Assembly (NCBI RefSeq): GCF_003480915.1
Contig: NZ_QUKD01000006.1
Span: 1 to 64,000 of the forward strand
DNA length: 64,000 nt
DNA from: Parabacteroides sp. TM07-1AC
Lineage (GTDB): Bacteria > Bacteroidota > Bacteroidia > Bacteroidales > Tannerellaceae
Direction: 5' to 3'
Shown: in pieces, positions 36,611 through 45,394 of the stretch
Position numbering within the stretch: position 1 is the first letter of the stretch
How the letters are laid out: each line of letters begins with the position of its first letter
Notes under the pieces: model-generated
The model's database searches: none
Seen by the model: the letters and a program-made list of their open reading frames with translations, nothing else
What the model was told of the DNA's origin: nothing
Program-made: the position numbers and the translations under genes

Positions 36611-38308
36611 ATGAATACGGTTATGAATAACATATTGAAAAAAGGATTGGTATATACTGCAGCATTTCTTTCGGCAGGCATCATGACTTCCTGTGAAAGC
36701 ACGTTGGAAGAGGTCGTTTATTCGGAACTGACGTCGGAGAATGCTTTTAAAACGAAAGACGATGCAACGGCTGCTGTTAACTCGATGTATGAACCTCTCC
36801 ACGGAGTATCCAACAGGGCGATTTTCTATCTGAATGACATGACGACAGATGCCTGTTTTATGAAAGAAATGGACTGTGAATTGTTGAATGAACTGAAAAT
36901 GAGTACGAATCAGGATGTTGCATCTTCCTGGAACGGTTATTATAAGATTGTTAGCCGTGCTAATATCGCACTCGATAAGATCCCTGAGATTCCTGATGCT
37001 GAATTTGGGGATGATGAGGCCGCCGCTGCACAATTGAAGAACAGATTATTGGCAGAAGCTTATTTCATGCGCGGCTTTGCCTATTATCAACTGACAGATT
37101 TGTATTATACTGTTCCGCTGATTATTAGCAGTGACGTGGCCGTAGATGCTATTCTGCCTCCGGCTTCGATAGAAGAGATAGAAACACAGATCGATAAAGA
37201 CCTGAATGCTGCAAAGGCTGCATTACCCCAGAGTTACAGTGATAAGCTGGATGCCGGAAGAGCCACTTACGGAGCTGCGGCAGGTTTCTTATGCCGTCTG
37301 CATATGCGGGCAGCCGGTCGTGCCCGTTTATCCGGCGGTGACGATGCTTCCGAATGGAGAAAAGCACTTGAATATGCGAATGAAGTACTGGCTTTGAACG
37401 GAAGTGTTTATTCACTTCAGGCCAAAGTATGGGATGTGTTCAACCCGGAAACAGATGCTACTTTGTATAATAATGAACTGATTTTTACCGTACGTTCCAG
37501 TCAGGATATACCTTCCGGTAGTTCCGACATCGGTATGAACTTTACTCCGTGGGATTACGATATGGGATGGAACCTGTTCAGCGTTCCTTTGGAACTGACC
37601 TGGAAGTTCGATAAGGCAGATGAACGTTATTCTGAATTACTGGTGACTCAGTTCAGGAATGTATATGATAACGATGCAACTCCGAAGCCCAGATATTATC
37701 AGATCCCAGAATCGATAGAAAAGGTAGGTACAGTATATGCAGACTCAGAAACGCAGACAATTAACGAGCTGGGTGCTTCCTATACTAAAAAGTATAAATA
37801 TCTTCGCCCGGGTACCTATAATTATAATACCAAGAATAATATGCCGATGCTTCGTCTTGCCGATATTATTCTGTGTAAAGCGGAGATCCTGAACGAACTG
37901 AACGGTCCGACACAAGAAGCTGTCGACCTGATTAACCAGATCAGAAGCCGTGCATTCCAGGATGACGCCCATAATTTGTCGCTGGCTTCTTATTCTTCGA
38001 AAGAGGCATTACGCGATGCGATTTGTGATGAACGTCTGTTGGAACTGAACAATGAAGGCGTACGCCGTCCCGACCTGATCCGTATGGGATTATGGAAAGA
38101 CCGCCTGAATAAATATATAGCAGCCATAAAGTTGAAATCCGAATGGCGGCAGAAGAATTCGAAAGATCCGAACGCTGATTATACCTCTGAATGGAAAGTA
38201 TACCCGCAGGATTTGACGGATAACGATATCAGGCGCTATTTCCCGGTTCCTAAAAGGGAGTTGGACCTGAATCCGGACCTAGCTAATTGCAGAAGTTTTT
38301 CTAAATGA
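36611..38308 (+). CDS. SusD-like lipoprotein, PUL 2
   Basis: A 565-aa SusD/RagB protein. The ATG follows the susC stop with no gap; an ATG at 36623 is an equally good start. The lipoprotein signal ends in AGIMTSC, followed by ESTLEEVVYSELTSENAFKTK. TPR-type helix LLAEAYFMRGFAYYQLTDLYYTVPLI and C-terminal CDERLLELNNEGVRRPDLIRMG are typical. It pairs with the upstream SusC for surface capture of the PUL 2 substrate. The C-terminus NPDLANCRSFSK fits the family. Confidence 0.95.
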   Translation: MNTVMNNILKKGLVYTAAFLSAGIMTSCESTLEEVVYSELTSENAFKTKDDATAAVNSMYEPLHGVSNRAIFYLNDMTTDACFMKEMDCELLNELKMSTNQDVASSWNGYYKIVSRANIALDKIPEIPDAEFGDDEAAAAQLKNRLLAEAYFMRGFAYYQLTDLYYTVPLIISSDVAVDAILPPASIEEIETQIDKDLNAAKAALPQSYSDKLDAGRATYGAAAGFLCRLHMRAAGRARLSGGDDASEWRKALEYANEVLALNGSVYSLQAKVWDVFNPETDATLYNNELIFTVRSSQDIPSGSSDIGMNFTPWDYDMGWNLFSVPLELTWKFDKADERYSELLVTQFRNVYDNDATPKPRYYQIPESIEKVGTVYADSETQTINELGASYTKKYKYLRPGTYNYNTKNNMPMLRLADIILCKAEILNELNGPTQEAVDLINQIRSRAFQDDAHNLSLASYSSKEALRDAICDERLLELNNEGVRRPDLIRMGLWKDRLNKYIAAIKLKSEWRQKNSKDPNADYTSEWKVYPQDLTDNDIRRYFPVPKRELDLNPDLANCRSFSK

Positions 38309-38321
38309 TAATTGATATACG

Positions 38322-38352
38322 GATAGGCGCCTGTTTTTGCGGGTAGCCTATC
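38322..38352 (+). other. Hairpin between susD and downstream genes of PUL 2
   Basis: GATAGGC (38322-38328) pairs with GCCTATC (38346-38352) over a 17-nt loop in the 81-bp gap after susD. No T-run follows. It may adjust expression of the downstream genes relative to susCD. Confidence 0.4.
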
Positions 38353-38389
38353 TGTCAGTTTAATACCATAACGATAAAACAGACCGAAT

Positions 38390-39079
38390 ATGAAGAAGGA
38401 TATATGCCTACTTATTTGTTTGATGTTCATTGTATGTACAATGAACGTATATGCACAATCTCCTAAGAAAAAAGTCTGGAACTTTAAAGATTTGGAGGGA
38501 TGGGTTTATGCACACCAGGACGATAACCCAGACGAGCAGTGCCTATTGGAGAAGGGGAAACTGCGTATCTTCACGAGAGCCGGTTCGTGGGATAGGAAAA
38601 AGGTACGTACGGCAGATAAAATATATACAACCGGACGTTATACCTGGAAAACGTATATTCCGCAAATGGGTAAAGGAGACCAGGCTAGTGTCGGCTCCTG
38701 GATCTATTGTGATGATCACCATGAAATAGATTTTGAAGTAGGATACGGAAAACAGGAAGTCCGGGATGAATTGGGGGCTGGTCCGGATGAAATGATCGCT
38801 TACATGACCACGCAGGACCATCCGTTCAAATCTGTTCCCGTGAAGATAAAAACAGGGTGGCATATTTTTGAAATCGATCTTACCTTGGTAGACGGCAACT
38901 ATAAGGTGGACTGGCTGATAGATAAAAAGATTGTCAGTACGGTACAACAAACCTTCGGTAAAGAGTATGCTTTTTATATTTTTTGTAGTGTAGAGAATTT
39001 GAAATTCATAGGAGACCATCAGCCGACACAGGACAACTACGGTCTTTTTGATTATGTGAAATACCGCTATCATGAATGA
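38390..39079 (+). CDS. GH16-fold secreted protein, possible small glycan hydrolase
   Basis: A 229-aa protein with signal peptide MKKDICLLICLMFIVCTMNVYAQ. The mature part looks like a laminarinase-type beta-sandwich, and the motif Glu112-Ile-Asp114-Phe-Glu116 (in HHEIDFEVGYG) matches the GH16 catalytic signature E-x-D-x-E. The segments WKTYIPQMG before it and KTGWHIFEIDLTLVDGNYKVDWLIDKK after it also fit that fold. It is shorter than usual GH16 enzymes but carries all three acidic residues, so endo-acting activity on a beta-glycan is possible. It lies in PUL 2 after susD and before the DUF4838 gene. Substrate unknown. Confidence 0.65.
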   Translation: MKKDICLLICLMFIVCTMNVYAQSPKKKVWNFKDLEGWVYAHQDDNPDEQCLLEKGKLRIFTRAGSWDRKKVRTADKIYTTGRYTWKTYIPQMGKGDQASVGSWIYCDDHHEIDFEVGYGKQEVRDELGAGPDEMIAYMTTQDHPFKSVPVKIKTGWHIFEIDLTLVDGNYKVDWLIDKKIVSTVQQTFGKEYAFYIFCSVENLKFIGDHQPTQDNYGLFDYVKYRYHE

Positions 39080-39114
39080 TTGCGTATCCATCCGTCTAAT
39101 ATAAATATAATCCC

Positions 39115-41394
39115 GTGAGAAATATAGTAACTATCTTGATTGTCATTCTTTATACTATGGGGCTGGGTGCCTGTAGTCATGATCTGGAGTTGATAAGTGC
39201 CGGAAAGAGTGATTATGTGATTGTGATTCCCCAGTCTCCGACAATGACAGAGCAGAGGGCGGCAAAGGAACTGAACGAATACCTGGATAAAATGGCAGGT
39301 GTCATGCTGCCGGTCGTGGAAGACAATGCGGCTCCTGCAGAGTGTGAGATTTCGATCGGAAATACCAACAGGATCATTCCGTTAGCTATTTCGTCGGATA
39401 AATTGGAGCAGGATGGTTTTTATATTAAAACGAATGGGCGTAAACTCTATATAATGGGTGGGAACAGCTACGGTACCCTTTACGGTGTTTATGAATTGTT
39501 GGAGAAATATCTGGGATGCAGAAAATATACGCCGACAGTGGAAGTCGTTCCACAACGTACTACTGTTACGCTACCAGTAGATATAGACGATTGGCAGGTT
39601 CCGGCCATTACCTCCAGGAATATGTTGTATGTCTGTGCCAACGACAATGCTTTTTTTGATTGGCTGCGTTTGACACAAACCCCTACCAGTTGGGTCGATA
39701 GGGGCAAATGGGGGCTTTGGGTACATACATTCGGTACGTTGGTTCCACCGGAAAAGTATTTTAACCGTCATCCTGAATATTTTGCGATGAATGAAAAGGG
39801 AGAGCGGGTCCCTTCACAGCTTTGCCTGAGCAATCCGGAGTTACTCGATGTTCTTTGTAAAGAACTGGATTTCTGCATGTCTGAAAAACCGGAAGCCTTG
39901 TATTGGTCAGTGAGCCAGAATGACAATTACAATTACTGTAAATGCGATGCTTGCCAAAAGGCCTATGAAGAGGAGGAAAGTCCTTCCGGTTTACTGATTC
40001 GGTTCATCAATAAAGTGGCGGGACGTTATCCGGATAAGATAATCTCGACTTTGGCATATCAGTTTACCCGCAAGGCGCCTAAACTGGCAAAACCGGCAGC
40101 TAATGTGAATATTATGTTTTGTAATATCGAATGTAACCGCAGCAAGCCTATACCGCAGGACACATTGAGTGCCGGTTTCAGGAAAGACATGGACGACTGG
40201 GCGAAGATTTCCCGGAATATCCTGCTATGGGATTATATTGTTCAATTCAGTAATTTATACACTCCTTTTCCTAATTTCAGAACGTTGCAGCCTAATATGC
40301 AATATTTCGCGGGCAACCATGTGACCTCCGTTTTCTCGCAGGGAAATCCGGAACCGGCGGGAGAGATGTGTTACCTGCGGGCGTATGTCGCTGCTAAACT
40401 GTTGTGGAACCCGGACTGTGATCTGGATGCCGTGATAGACGACTTCCTCACCGGGTATTACGGCAAAGCCGGTCAATATATCAAAGAGTATATGACCCTG
40501 TTGCACGATAATCTGGAGAAAAGCGGAGAAGAATTGAGTATTTTCGGAAATGCCCTGACACCCATCAACGGTTATTTGTCTCCGGAAAATCTGGATGCTT
40601 ATAACAAGTGTTTTGACAGGGCGGAAGCTGCAGTTTCAGGGGATAAAGAATTGACTGCCCGTGTGCAGTTTGCCCGTCTGCCTGTTATTTTTACCGAGTT
40701 GGAACAAGCAAACCTGATGCCTGTCGGCAAACATGGATTCCTTGTAGAGGGAGAAGACGGAAGCTTGTCTGTAAACGGAGAGTTCCTTCATAAATTGGAT
40801 CATTTTATCGTTTGCTGTAAAGAGAACCACACGCGCCGTCTGTGTGAATGGATGACGCCTGTCGATGAATATAAAGAGGAAATGACGGATATTCCCCAAC
40901 AATATCTGAAATTTTTGGCGAAAGGAAACAAGGCGCTGGGTAAACCGGTAACAGTAAACCTGCCGCTTACCCAATACCGTGCGAAGGGAGCCCTTTCACT
41001 GACGGACGGCATGCTGGGGGGGCGGAATTACGATGAGAACTGGCTGGGTTTTAAACATGATGATTTTGAAATAACGGTCGATCTGGAAAAGAACGAAACC
41101 GTTTCGGAAGTAGACGCCCGTTTCATTCAATCTATTCTTGACCGCCTGTTTCTTCCGGAAGGCATGGAGGTATCTGTTTCTTCCGACAACCGGACGTATA
41201 AGCCGGTCGGACGGACGGAGAATGATATGGACCGGAAGAAGAATTATAAAACAAAAGTGTTCGGGGTAAGGTTTGCACCTTGTGAGGCCCGTTATATAAA
41301 AGTTAAGGTTAAAGTAGTGCCGGTCTGTCCTATGTGGCATCGGGATGCCAAAAGCGATGTATGGACCATGCTGGATGAAATAGCCATTCGTTAA
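39115..41394 (+). CDS. DUF4838 lipoprotein, glycoside-hydrolase-like
   Basis: A 759-aa protein with a GTG start; no good ATG would keep the signal sequence. Lipoprotein signal RNIVTILIVILYTMGLGAC. An alpha-glucuronidase/hexosaminidase-like N-terminal domain covers about 30-150 (RAAKELNEYLDKMAGV, GTLYGVYELLEKYLG). The DUF4838 core follows, with the cysteine-rich NYNYCKCDACQKAYEEEES and a predicted (beta/alpha)-barrel. The C-terminal 130 residues look like a carbohydrate-binding beta-sandwich (discoidin-like). Such proteins are common in PULs; enzymatic activity is suspected but not established for this one. It lies between the GH16-fold gene and the sulfotransferase gene. Confidence 0.75.
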   Translation: MRNIVTILIVILYTMGLGACSHDLELISAGKSDYVIVIPQSPTMTEQRAAKELNEYLDKMAGVMLPVVEDNAAPAECEISIGNTNRIIPLAISSDKLEQDGFYIKTNGRKLYIMGGNSYGTLYGVYELLEKYLGCRKYTPTVEVVPQRTTVTLPVDIDDWQVPAITSRNMLYVCANDNAFFDWLRLTQTPTSWVDRGKWGLWVHTFGTLVPPEKYFNRHPEYFAMNEKGERVPSQLCLSNPELLDVLCKELDFCMSEKPEALYWSVSQNDNYNYCKCDACQKAYEEEESPSGLLIRFINKVAGRYPDKIISTLAYQFTRKAPKLAKPAANVNIMFCNIECNRSKPIPQDTLSAGFRKDMDDWAKISRNILLWDYIVQFSNLYTPFPNFRTLQPNMQYFAGNHVTSVFSQGNPEPAGEMCYLRAYVAAKLLWNPDCDLDAVIDDFLTGYYGKAGQYIKEYMTLLHDNLEKSGEELSIFGNALTPINGYLSPENLDAYNKCFDRAEAAVSGDKELTARVQFARLPVIFTELEQANLMPVGKHGFLVEGEDGSLSVNGEFLHKLDHFIVCCKENHTRRLCEWMTPVDEYKEEMTDIPQQYLKFLAKGNKALGKPVTVNLPLTQYRAKGALSLTDGMLGGRNYDENWLGFKHDDFEITVDLEKNETVSEVDARFIQSILDRLFLPEGMEVSVSSDNRTYKPVGRTENDMDRKKNYKTKVFGVRFAPCEARYIKVKVKVVPVCPMWHRDAKSDVWTMLDEIAIR

Positions 41395-41411
41395 TCAATA
41401 AATTTAATAGT

Positions 41412-42821
41412 ATGAATTTTACGAAGTATTTGTGTATGATGTTATTGCTCGCTTTCGTAGCGTGTAGTGATGAACCGGAAGGAGAAGTGGCTCCGACAGA
41501 ATTGATCCGGTCGATACAGGTTTCTCCTCAATCGGATAATGTATTGAGGATGGATGTCAATATAGAATTTAAACAGGGAGTAAACTATCAGATCGAATAT
41601 TGGAAGAACGACGACGAAACATCGAAAAAGACGACCGTTTTGGCAGAGTCTGACGGTTCTGCAACTTCGACATTGGTCTTGCTGGAGCCGGAAACTCAAT
41701 ATACATTTAAGGTACAGGCCTCTACAGGCAGTGCGTCGACTGTTTCCGACGAGTATAAATTTACGACAGCCTCGTTGCCTGCAGGTGTCCCCGTCTATTC
41801 GATGCCGATTAATAAATTGGAAGAAAGCCTTCCCGGATATATTCTGTTGATGAAGACAGACCGGCCCGGGTATATTACGATGGTCGATACTGAAGGGAAT
41901 GTGGTATGGTATCAGAATATGGAGAAAGCTGTACGTGTGGCGAATTTCGATGAAAAGACAAATACGATCTGTTGCATCATCGGGGCTTATGCCGAAAAGG
42001 ATTATACTGGGAATGAGATGGTCGTCATGGATCTGACGGGCAAGAAATTACTGGATAAGGTATTCGATAAGTTCTATGCCCACCATGATATTCGCCGCAT
42101 GCCGGACGGAAACCTGATATTGGTCAATTATACACCTAAGACATTCGACCTTACCGAGCGTGGAGGAAGTAAGGAGGAAACTGTATGGGGAGACGGTTAT
42201 ACCATCTTTGATATGGAAGGTAACAAGCTGGAGGAATGGGATTGTTTCGGCGAGTTGCACCCGGCAGACGATCCTAATATTATGGAGATGGTGCCGGTCA
42301 CCAGCGTATTGGAAAATCCGATCTGGTATAAAGACGACTGGTTGCATGCCAATTCCGTTAACTTTGACTCGGAAGGGAATATTTATATGTCTTTCAACTG
42401 GAGAAGCGAGTTGTGGAAGATAGAAAGATCGACAGGAAAGGTCTTGTACCGGGTGGGTAAAGACGGGAATGTGGATATGCCTGAAATGGGATATGCCAAT
42501 GGCATGCACTGTGTGGAACCTTTGAAACCGGACGAGGTGCTGGTTTTTGATAATGGCATCAGCGCACATCTTTCCCGTGCATTGATCTATGCTGTCGATG
42601 AAAAATCCCGGAAAGCAGATGTTACTATGGAAGTGACCTTGCCGGAATACAGTTCCCCGTATATGAGCAATGTCCAGATATTGAACGAAAACTTACTGAT
42701 GTTCGGCTCGACACAAACGAGCACTGTGGTCTTTACGGATAAAAAAGGAACGGTGTTACGTACGATTTTAGGCTTACATCAGTCTTACAGATCTGTTTAT
42801 ATTCCAAAGATAGAATATTAA
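41412..42821 (+). CDS. Arylsulfotransferase (ASST-type) lipoprotein with N-terminal FN3 domain
   Basis: A 469-aa protein, lipoprotein signal MNFTKYLCMMLLLAFVAC. Residues 25-120 form a fibronectin-type-III-like domain (ETQYTFKVQASTG). From about 140 there is a six-bladed propeller of the ASST (arylsulfate sulfotransferase) superfamily. Conserved histidines are in AHHDIRRMPDGN (His224/225), DWLHANSV (His312) and NGMHCVEPLKPDEVLVFDNG (His366), matching the order of the E. coli enzyme, whose histidine accepts sulfate. It would move sulfate between phenolic donors and acceptors without PAPS. Last gene of PUL 2, which has no sulfatase. Donor and acceptor are unknown. Confidence 0.8.
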   Translation: MNFTKYLCMMLLLAFVACSDEPEGEVAPTELIRSIQVSPQSDNVLRMDVNIEFKQGVNYQIEYWKNDDETSKKTTVLAESDGSATSTLVLLEPETQYTFKVQASTGSASTVSDEYKFTTASLPAGVPVYSMPINKLEESLPGYILLMKTDRPGYITMVDTEGNVVWYQNMEKAVRVANFDEKTNTICCIIGAYAEKDYTGNEMVVMDLTGKKLLDKVFDKFYAHHDIRRMPDGNLILVNYTPKTFDLTERGGSKEETVWGDGYTIFDMEGNKLEEWDCFGELHPADDPNIMEMVPVTSVLENPIWYKDDWLHANSVNFDSEGNIYMSFNWRSELWKIERSTGKVLYRVGKDGNVDMPEMGYANGMHCVEPLKPDEVLVFDNGISAHLSRALIYAVDEKSRKADVTMEVTLPEYSSPYMSNVQILNENLLMFGSTQTSTVVFTDKKGTVLRTILGLHQSYRSVYIPKIEY

Positions 42822-43130
42822 AGTTATTATCATTGATTAATATGAACTATAATACTATTATAGAGCAATTTGTCTTTACAGCTGTACTTTAAAAAGCGGT
42901 AGTCTTTTCTTGACAGCGCATTTTCTCGTTTTAAACGGACCTAAAATTCGTTTAAAACGAGTCTCCAGTTCGTTTAAAACGAGAAAAATCTTGTTTAAAA
43001 CGAAATTTGCCTCGTTTAAAACGAGTTTTACGGGTTCTTCGGGATTGTAGAGAATATATATCCCAATAAGCTTTTAAATGTGGGTAGAATTTTGTAATAT
43101 TGCTTATTACTAACTTTAATAGGTAAGGTT
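42822..43130. other. Gap with palindrome array before small membrane genes
   Basis: A 309-bp gap between the arylsulfotransferase gene and the next block. It includes CTATAATACTATTATAG (42847-42863, perfect palindrome around one centre base), then the array described separately, then AT-rich sequence up to the ATG at 43131. There is no credible ORF. Confidence 0.6.
42926..43024. repeat. Tandem array of five TCGTTTaAAACGA palindromes
   Basis: Units start at 42926 (TCGTTTTAAACGG), 42948, 42970, 42991 (TTGTTTAAAACGA) and 43012; spacing is 22, 22, 21 and 21 bp. Each core TCGTTT-A-AAACGA is a palindrome around one central base. Spacers are 8 to 9 bp and unrelated in sequence. The regular two-turn spacing on one DNA face suggests a protein-binding array rather than an RNA hairpin or a CRISPR. 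Confidence 0.8.
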
Positions 43131-43517
43131 ATGGAAAAGCAGACGTTTAGAAAGAGAATAGTGACTCCAAAACATGTCGCGATAGCGGTTAGTATGCTTA
43201 TCCTTTTTGGATTACTGTATTTGAATGAGATATGGCAGCCGGCTGCTTATATTCTGATCCTTGTTCTTATTGTGCCTGCATTATATCCTTATAAGATAGA
43301 TAAAGGCTATCTGACACAAGGTAATTTTGTGGCGATCCCGATAAAAGATATGGAAAAGCTTTTTGTCAAGCAGTCGGGTAGTGTAGTGATCTATTATGCG
43401 AAGCCTTATAAAGACAAGGAGTATACCAACACGGTCCACCCGGTCGATACCGAAGGTTTTGTGGCCGCTTTACAACAAGTAAATGAAGAAATGACTATCT
43501 TGCGCGAAAATTCGTGA
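43131..43517 (+). CDS. Small two-helix membrane protein, unknown function
   Basis: A 128-aa protein. Two membrane helices lie at about 17-33 (AIAVSMLILFGLLYL) and 38-50 (AYILILVLIVPALYP), followed by a soluble tail of about 75 residues that looks beta-rich (GNFVAIPIKDMEKLFV, GSVVIYYAKPYK). The topology resembles that of the next gene, which begins 1 bp after its stop, so the two are probably translated together. I do not recognise a family. Confidence 0.65.
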   Translation: MEKQTFRKRIVTPKHVAIAVSMLILFGLLYLNEIWQPAAYILILVLIVPALYPYKIDKGYLTQGNFVAIPIKDMEKLFVKQSGSVVIYYAKPYKDKEYTNTVHPVDTEGFVAALQQVNEEMTILRENS

Positions 43518-43518
43518 A

Positions 43519-43944
43519 ATGGATAGAGTCTTTAAATCTAAGATCGGGTGGTGGTACCACCTGATGATCATTGTGTTGGCAGTTTTGTGCGTCGTATCCC
43601 TGCTGCATCAGAATGTGGCGGCAATTGTTACTACATTGGTTGCCAGTGCATTGACCTTGCATGTGTTTTTCAATACGTACTATGTGGTTACGGCAGACGG
43701 TATGTTGTTGCTCCGTTGTGGTTTCTTTCCTAAAAAGGAAATCGCCATTGCCGATATAGAGGCGCTACAACCGTCTATTCTCCCTGTTTTTAGCTATTCT
43801 TTATCCCTGGATCGGATTGTGATCTGGAAAGAAGGCAAAATGTGGATGCTGATATCCCCGCAGAATGAAAAAGAATTTGTAAAGCTGCTGAAGAAATTCA
43901 ATCCGGATATTGAGATCAGGCGCAATGAAGGAATCCAAATATAA
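43519..43944 (+). CDS. PH-domain (YyaB-like) membrane protein
   Basis: A 141-aa protein with two membrane helices (about 13-30 LMIIVLAVLCVVSLL, 33-50 AAIVTTLVASALTLHVF) and a C-terminal bacterial PH-like domain: YYVVTADGMLLLRCGFF, IAIADIEALQPS, LDRIVIWKEGKMWMLISPQNEKEFVKLL. This fits the bPH_4/YyaB family. Function unknown. It follows the other small membrane gene and precedes the dihydrolipoyl dehydrogenase gene by 21 bp, so co-transcription is likely. Confidence 0.75.
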   Translation: MDRVFKSKIGWWYHLMIIVLAVLCVVSLLHQNVAAIVTTLVASALTLHVFFNTYYVVTADGMLLLRCGFFPKKEIAIADIEALQPSILPVFSYSLSLDRIVIWKEGKMWMLISPQNEKEFVKLLKKFNPDIEIRRNEGIQI

Positions 43945-43965
43945 AACTTAATTAAATCTGATAAC

Positions 43966-45318
43966 ATGAAATACGATGTTGCTATAATTGGCGGGGGACC
44001 TGCCGGTTATACGGCTGCTGAAAAAGCGGCAGCGAGTGGACTGTCCACTGTGTTGTTTGAAAAGAACGCGTTAGGCGGTGTTTGCCTTAATGAAGGCTGT
44101 GTTCCTACGAAAACACTTCTTTATTCTGCTAAAGTGTATGATACCATAAAACATGCACAGAAATATGCTGTTAAGGCAGAGAATCCGACTTTCGACTTCC
44201 CTAAGATTATTGCCCGTAAAAATAAGGTTGTAAAGAAACTGACCGCCGGTATCCGTATGAAGATGACGGAACATGGTGTCGTAGTTGTTGTTGGGGAAGC
44301 GGAGATAAAAGGACGTGCAGCTGACGGTACAATCTCTATCGCCTGTGGTGAAGAAACGTATGAAGCAGCAAACCTGCTGTTGTGTACGGGATCGGAAACG
44401 GTTATTCCTCCTATCCCCGGTCTGGCGGAAACCGATTACTGGACCAGCCGTGAAGCCCTGCAAACAAAAGAGCTTCCTGCTTCTCTAGTTATCATCGGAG
44501 GCGGTGTGATCGGTATGGAGTTTGCCTCTTTCTTTAATAGCATGGGAACCGAAGTTCATGTAGTCGAAATGCTGGATAAGATACTAGGTCCGATGGATAA
44601 GGAGCTTTCTGAAATGCTTCAGGCTGAATATGCCAAGAGAGGCATTCAATTTTATCTGAGCCATAAAGTGACGGCTGTCCACGAAGGTGAAGTGACTGTT
44701 GAGAAAGATGGAGAAAGTTTTGTGATCAAGGGTGAAAAGGTCTTGCTGAGTGTAGGCCGCCGGCCGGTGACGAAAGGGTTCGGACTGGAGACTTTATCGC
44801 TTGAACCTTTCCGCAATGGCATAAAAGTCAATGAATATATGCAGACATCTCTTCCGAATGTCTATGCCTGTGGCGATATCACGGCATTCTCCCTGCTGGC
44901 TCATACGGCAGTCAGTGAGGCGGAAGTGGCGATTAAACATATCCTGGGCAAGGCGGGAGCCGGTATGAGCTATAAAGCAATTCCGGGTGTAGTCTATACC
45001 AATCCTGAAATAGCCGGCGTAGGTAAGACGGAAGAGGAATTGCAGGCGGACGGAATCCCTTATACCGTAAAGAAACTGCCGATGGCTTTCTCCGGTCGTT
45101 TTGTGGCGGAAAATGAGCAGGGTAACGGTGTATGTAAACTGATCCTGTCGGAAGACGAGACAGTGATAGGAGCGCACCTGCTGGGTAATCCGGCTTCCGA
45201 GCTGATCGTTATTGCAGGTATTGCCATTGAAAAAGGTATGACGGCTGAGGAACTGAAGTCGATCGTATTCCCGCATCCGACAGTCGGGGAGATTATAAAG
45301 GAAAGCCTTTTTAGTTGA
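43966..45318 (+). CDS. lpdA: Dihydrolipoyl dehydrogenase (E3)
   Basis: A 450-aa flavoprotein that reoxidises dihydrolipoamide with NAD+. It serves 2-oxoacid dehydrogenase or glycine-cleavage complexes. FAD-binding IIGGGPAGYTAAEKAA (about 7-22), redox-active cysteines Cys40 and Cys45 in GGVCLNEGCVPTK, NAD-binding VIIGGGVIGMEFASFF, and the C-terminal catalytic histidine in FPHPTVGEIIKESL. All key residues are present. No E1/E2 or glycine-cleavage gene is adjacent; the preceding genes encode small membrane proteins. Assignment to a particular complex is not possible from here. Confidence 0.93.
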   Translation: MKYDVAIIGGGPAGYTAAEKAAASGLSTVLFEKNALGGVCLNEGCVPTKTLLYSAKVYDTIKHAQKYAVKAENPTFDFPKIIARKNKVVKKLTAGIRMKMTEHGVVVVVGEAEIKGRAADGTISIACGEETYEAANLLLCTGSETVIPPIPGLAETDYWTSREALQTKELPASLVIIGGGVIGMEFASFFNSMGTEVHVVEMLDKILGPMDKELSEMLQAEYAKRGIQFYLSHKVTAVHEGEVTVEKDGESFVIKGEKVLLSVGRRPVTKGFGLETLSLEPFRNGIKVNEYMQTSLPNVYACGDITAFSLLAHTAVSEAEVAIKHILGKAGAGMSYKAIPGVVYTNPEIAGVGKTEEELQADGIPYTVKKLPMAFSGRFVAENEQGNGVCKLILSEDETVIGAHLLGNPASELIVIAGIAIEKGMTAEELKSIVFPHPTVGEIIKESLFS

Positions 45319-45319
45319 T

Positions 45320-45394
45320 AGTTGACAAGTGACAGTTGACAGTTAGGAAAATCCGCTAAAAAATCTGTCAACTGTCATCTGTCACCTGTCAACT
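45320..45394. repeat. CTGTCA-type inverted repeat (dispersed family)
   Basis: The left arm (45320-45342) is AGTTGACAAGTGACAGTTGACAG's stretch of 7-8-bp TGACA units. The right arm (45365-45394) is its reverse complement with one extra unit. It would form a stem of more than 20 bp directly after the lpdA stop and before the next promoter. The 26 bases at 45376-45401 differ at one position from 524-549. Confidence 0.7.

Noticed and set aside
29336..42926. 16-base identity (TGACAGCGCATTTTCT) at 29335-29350 and 42911-42926
   Set aside because: One copy belongs to a terminator; the other has no stem. A match of this length is near the chance level in 64 kb.
42926..43024. Palindrome array as a CRISPR
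   Set aside because: Spacers are only 8-9 bp, repeats are 13 bp palindromes, and no cas gene is near.
43966..45318. lpdA neighbourhood as a 2-oxoacid dehydrogenase operon
   Set aside because: No E1 or E2 subunit or lipoyl-domain gene lies beside it; the neighbours are small membrane proteins and DUF4271.
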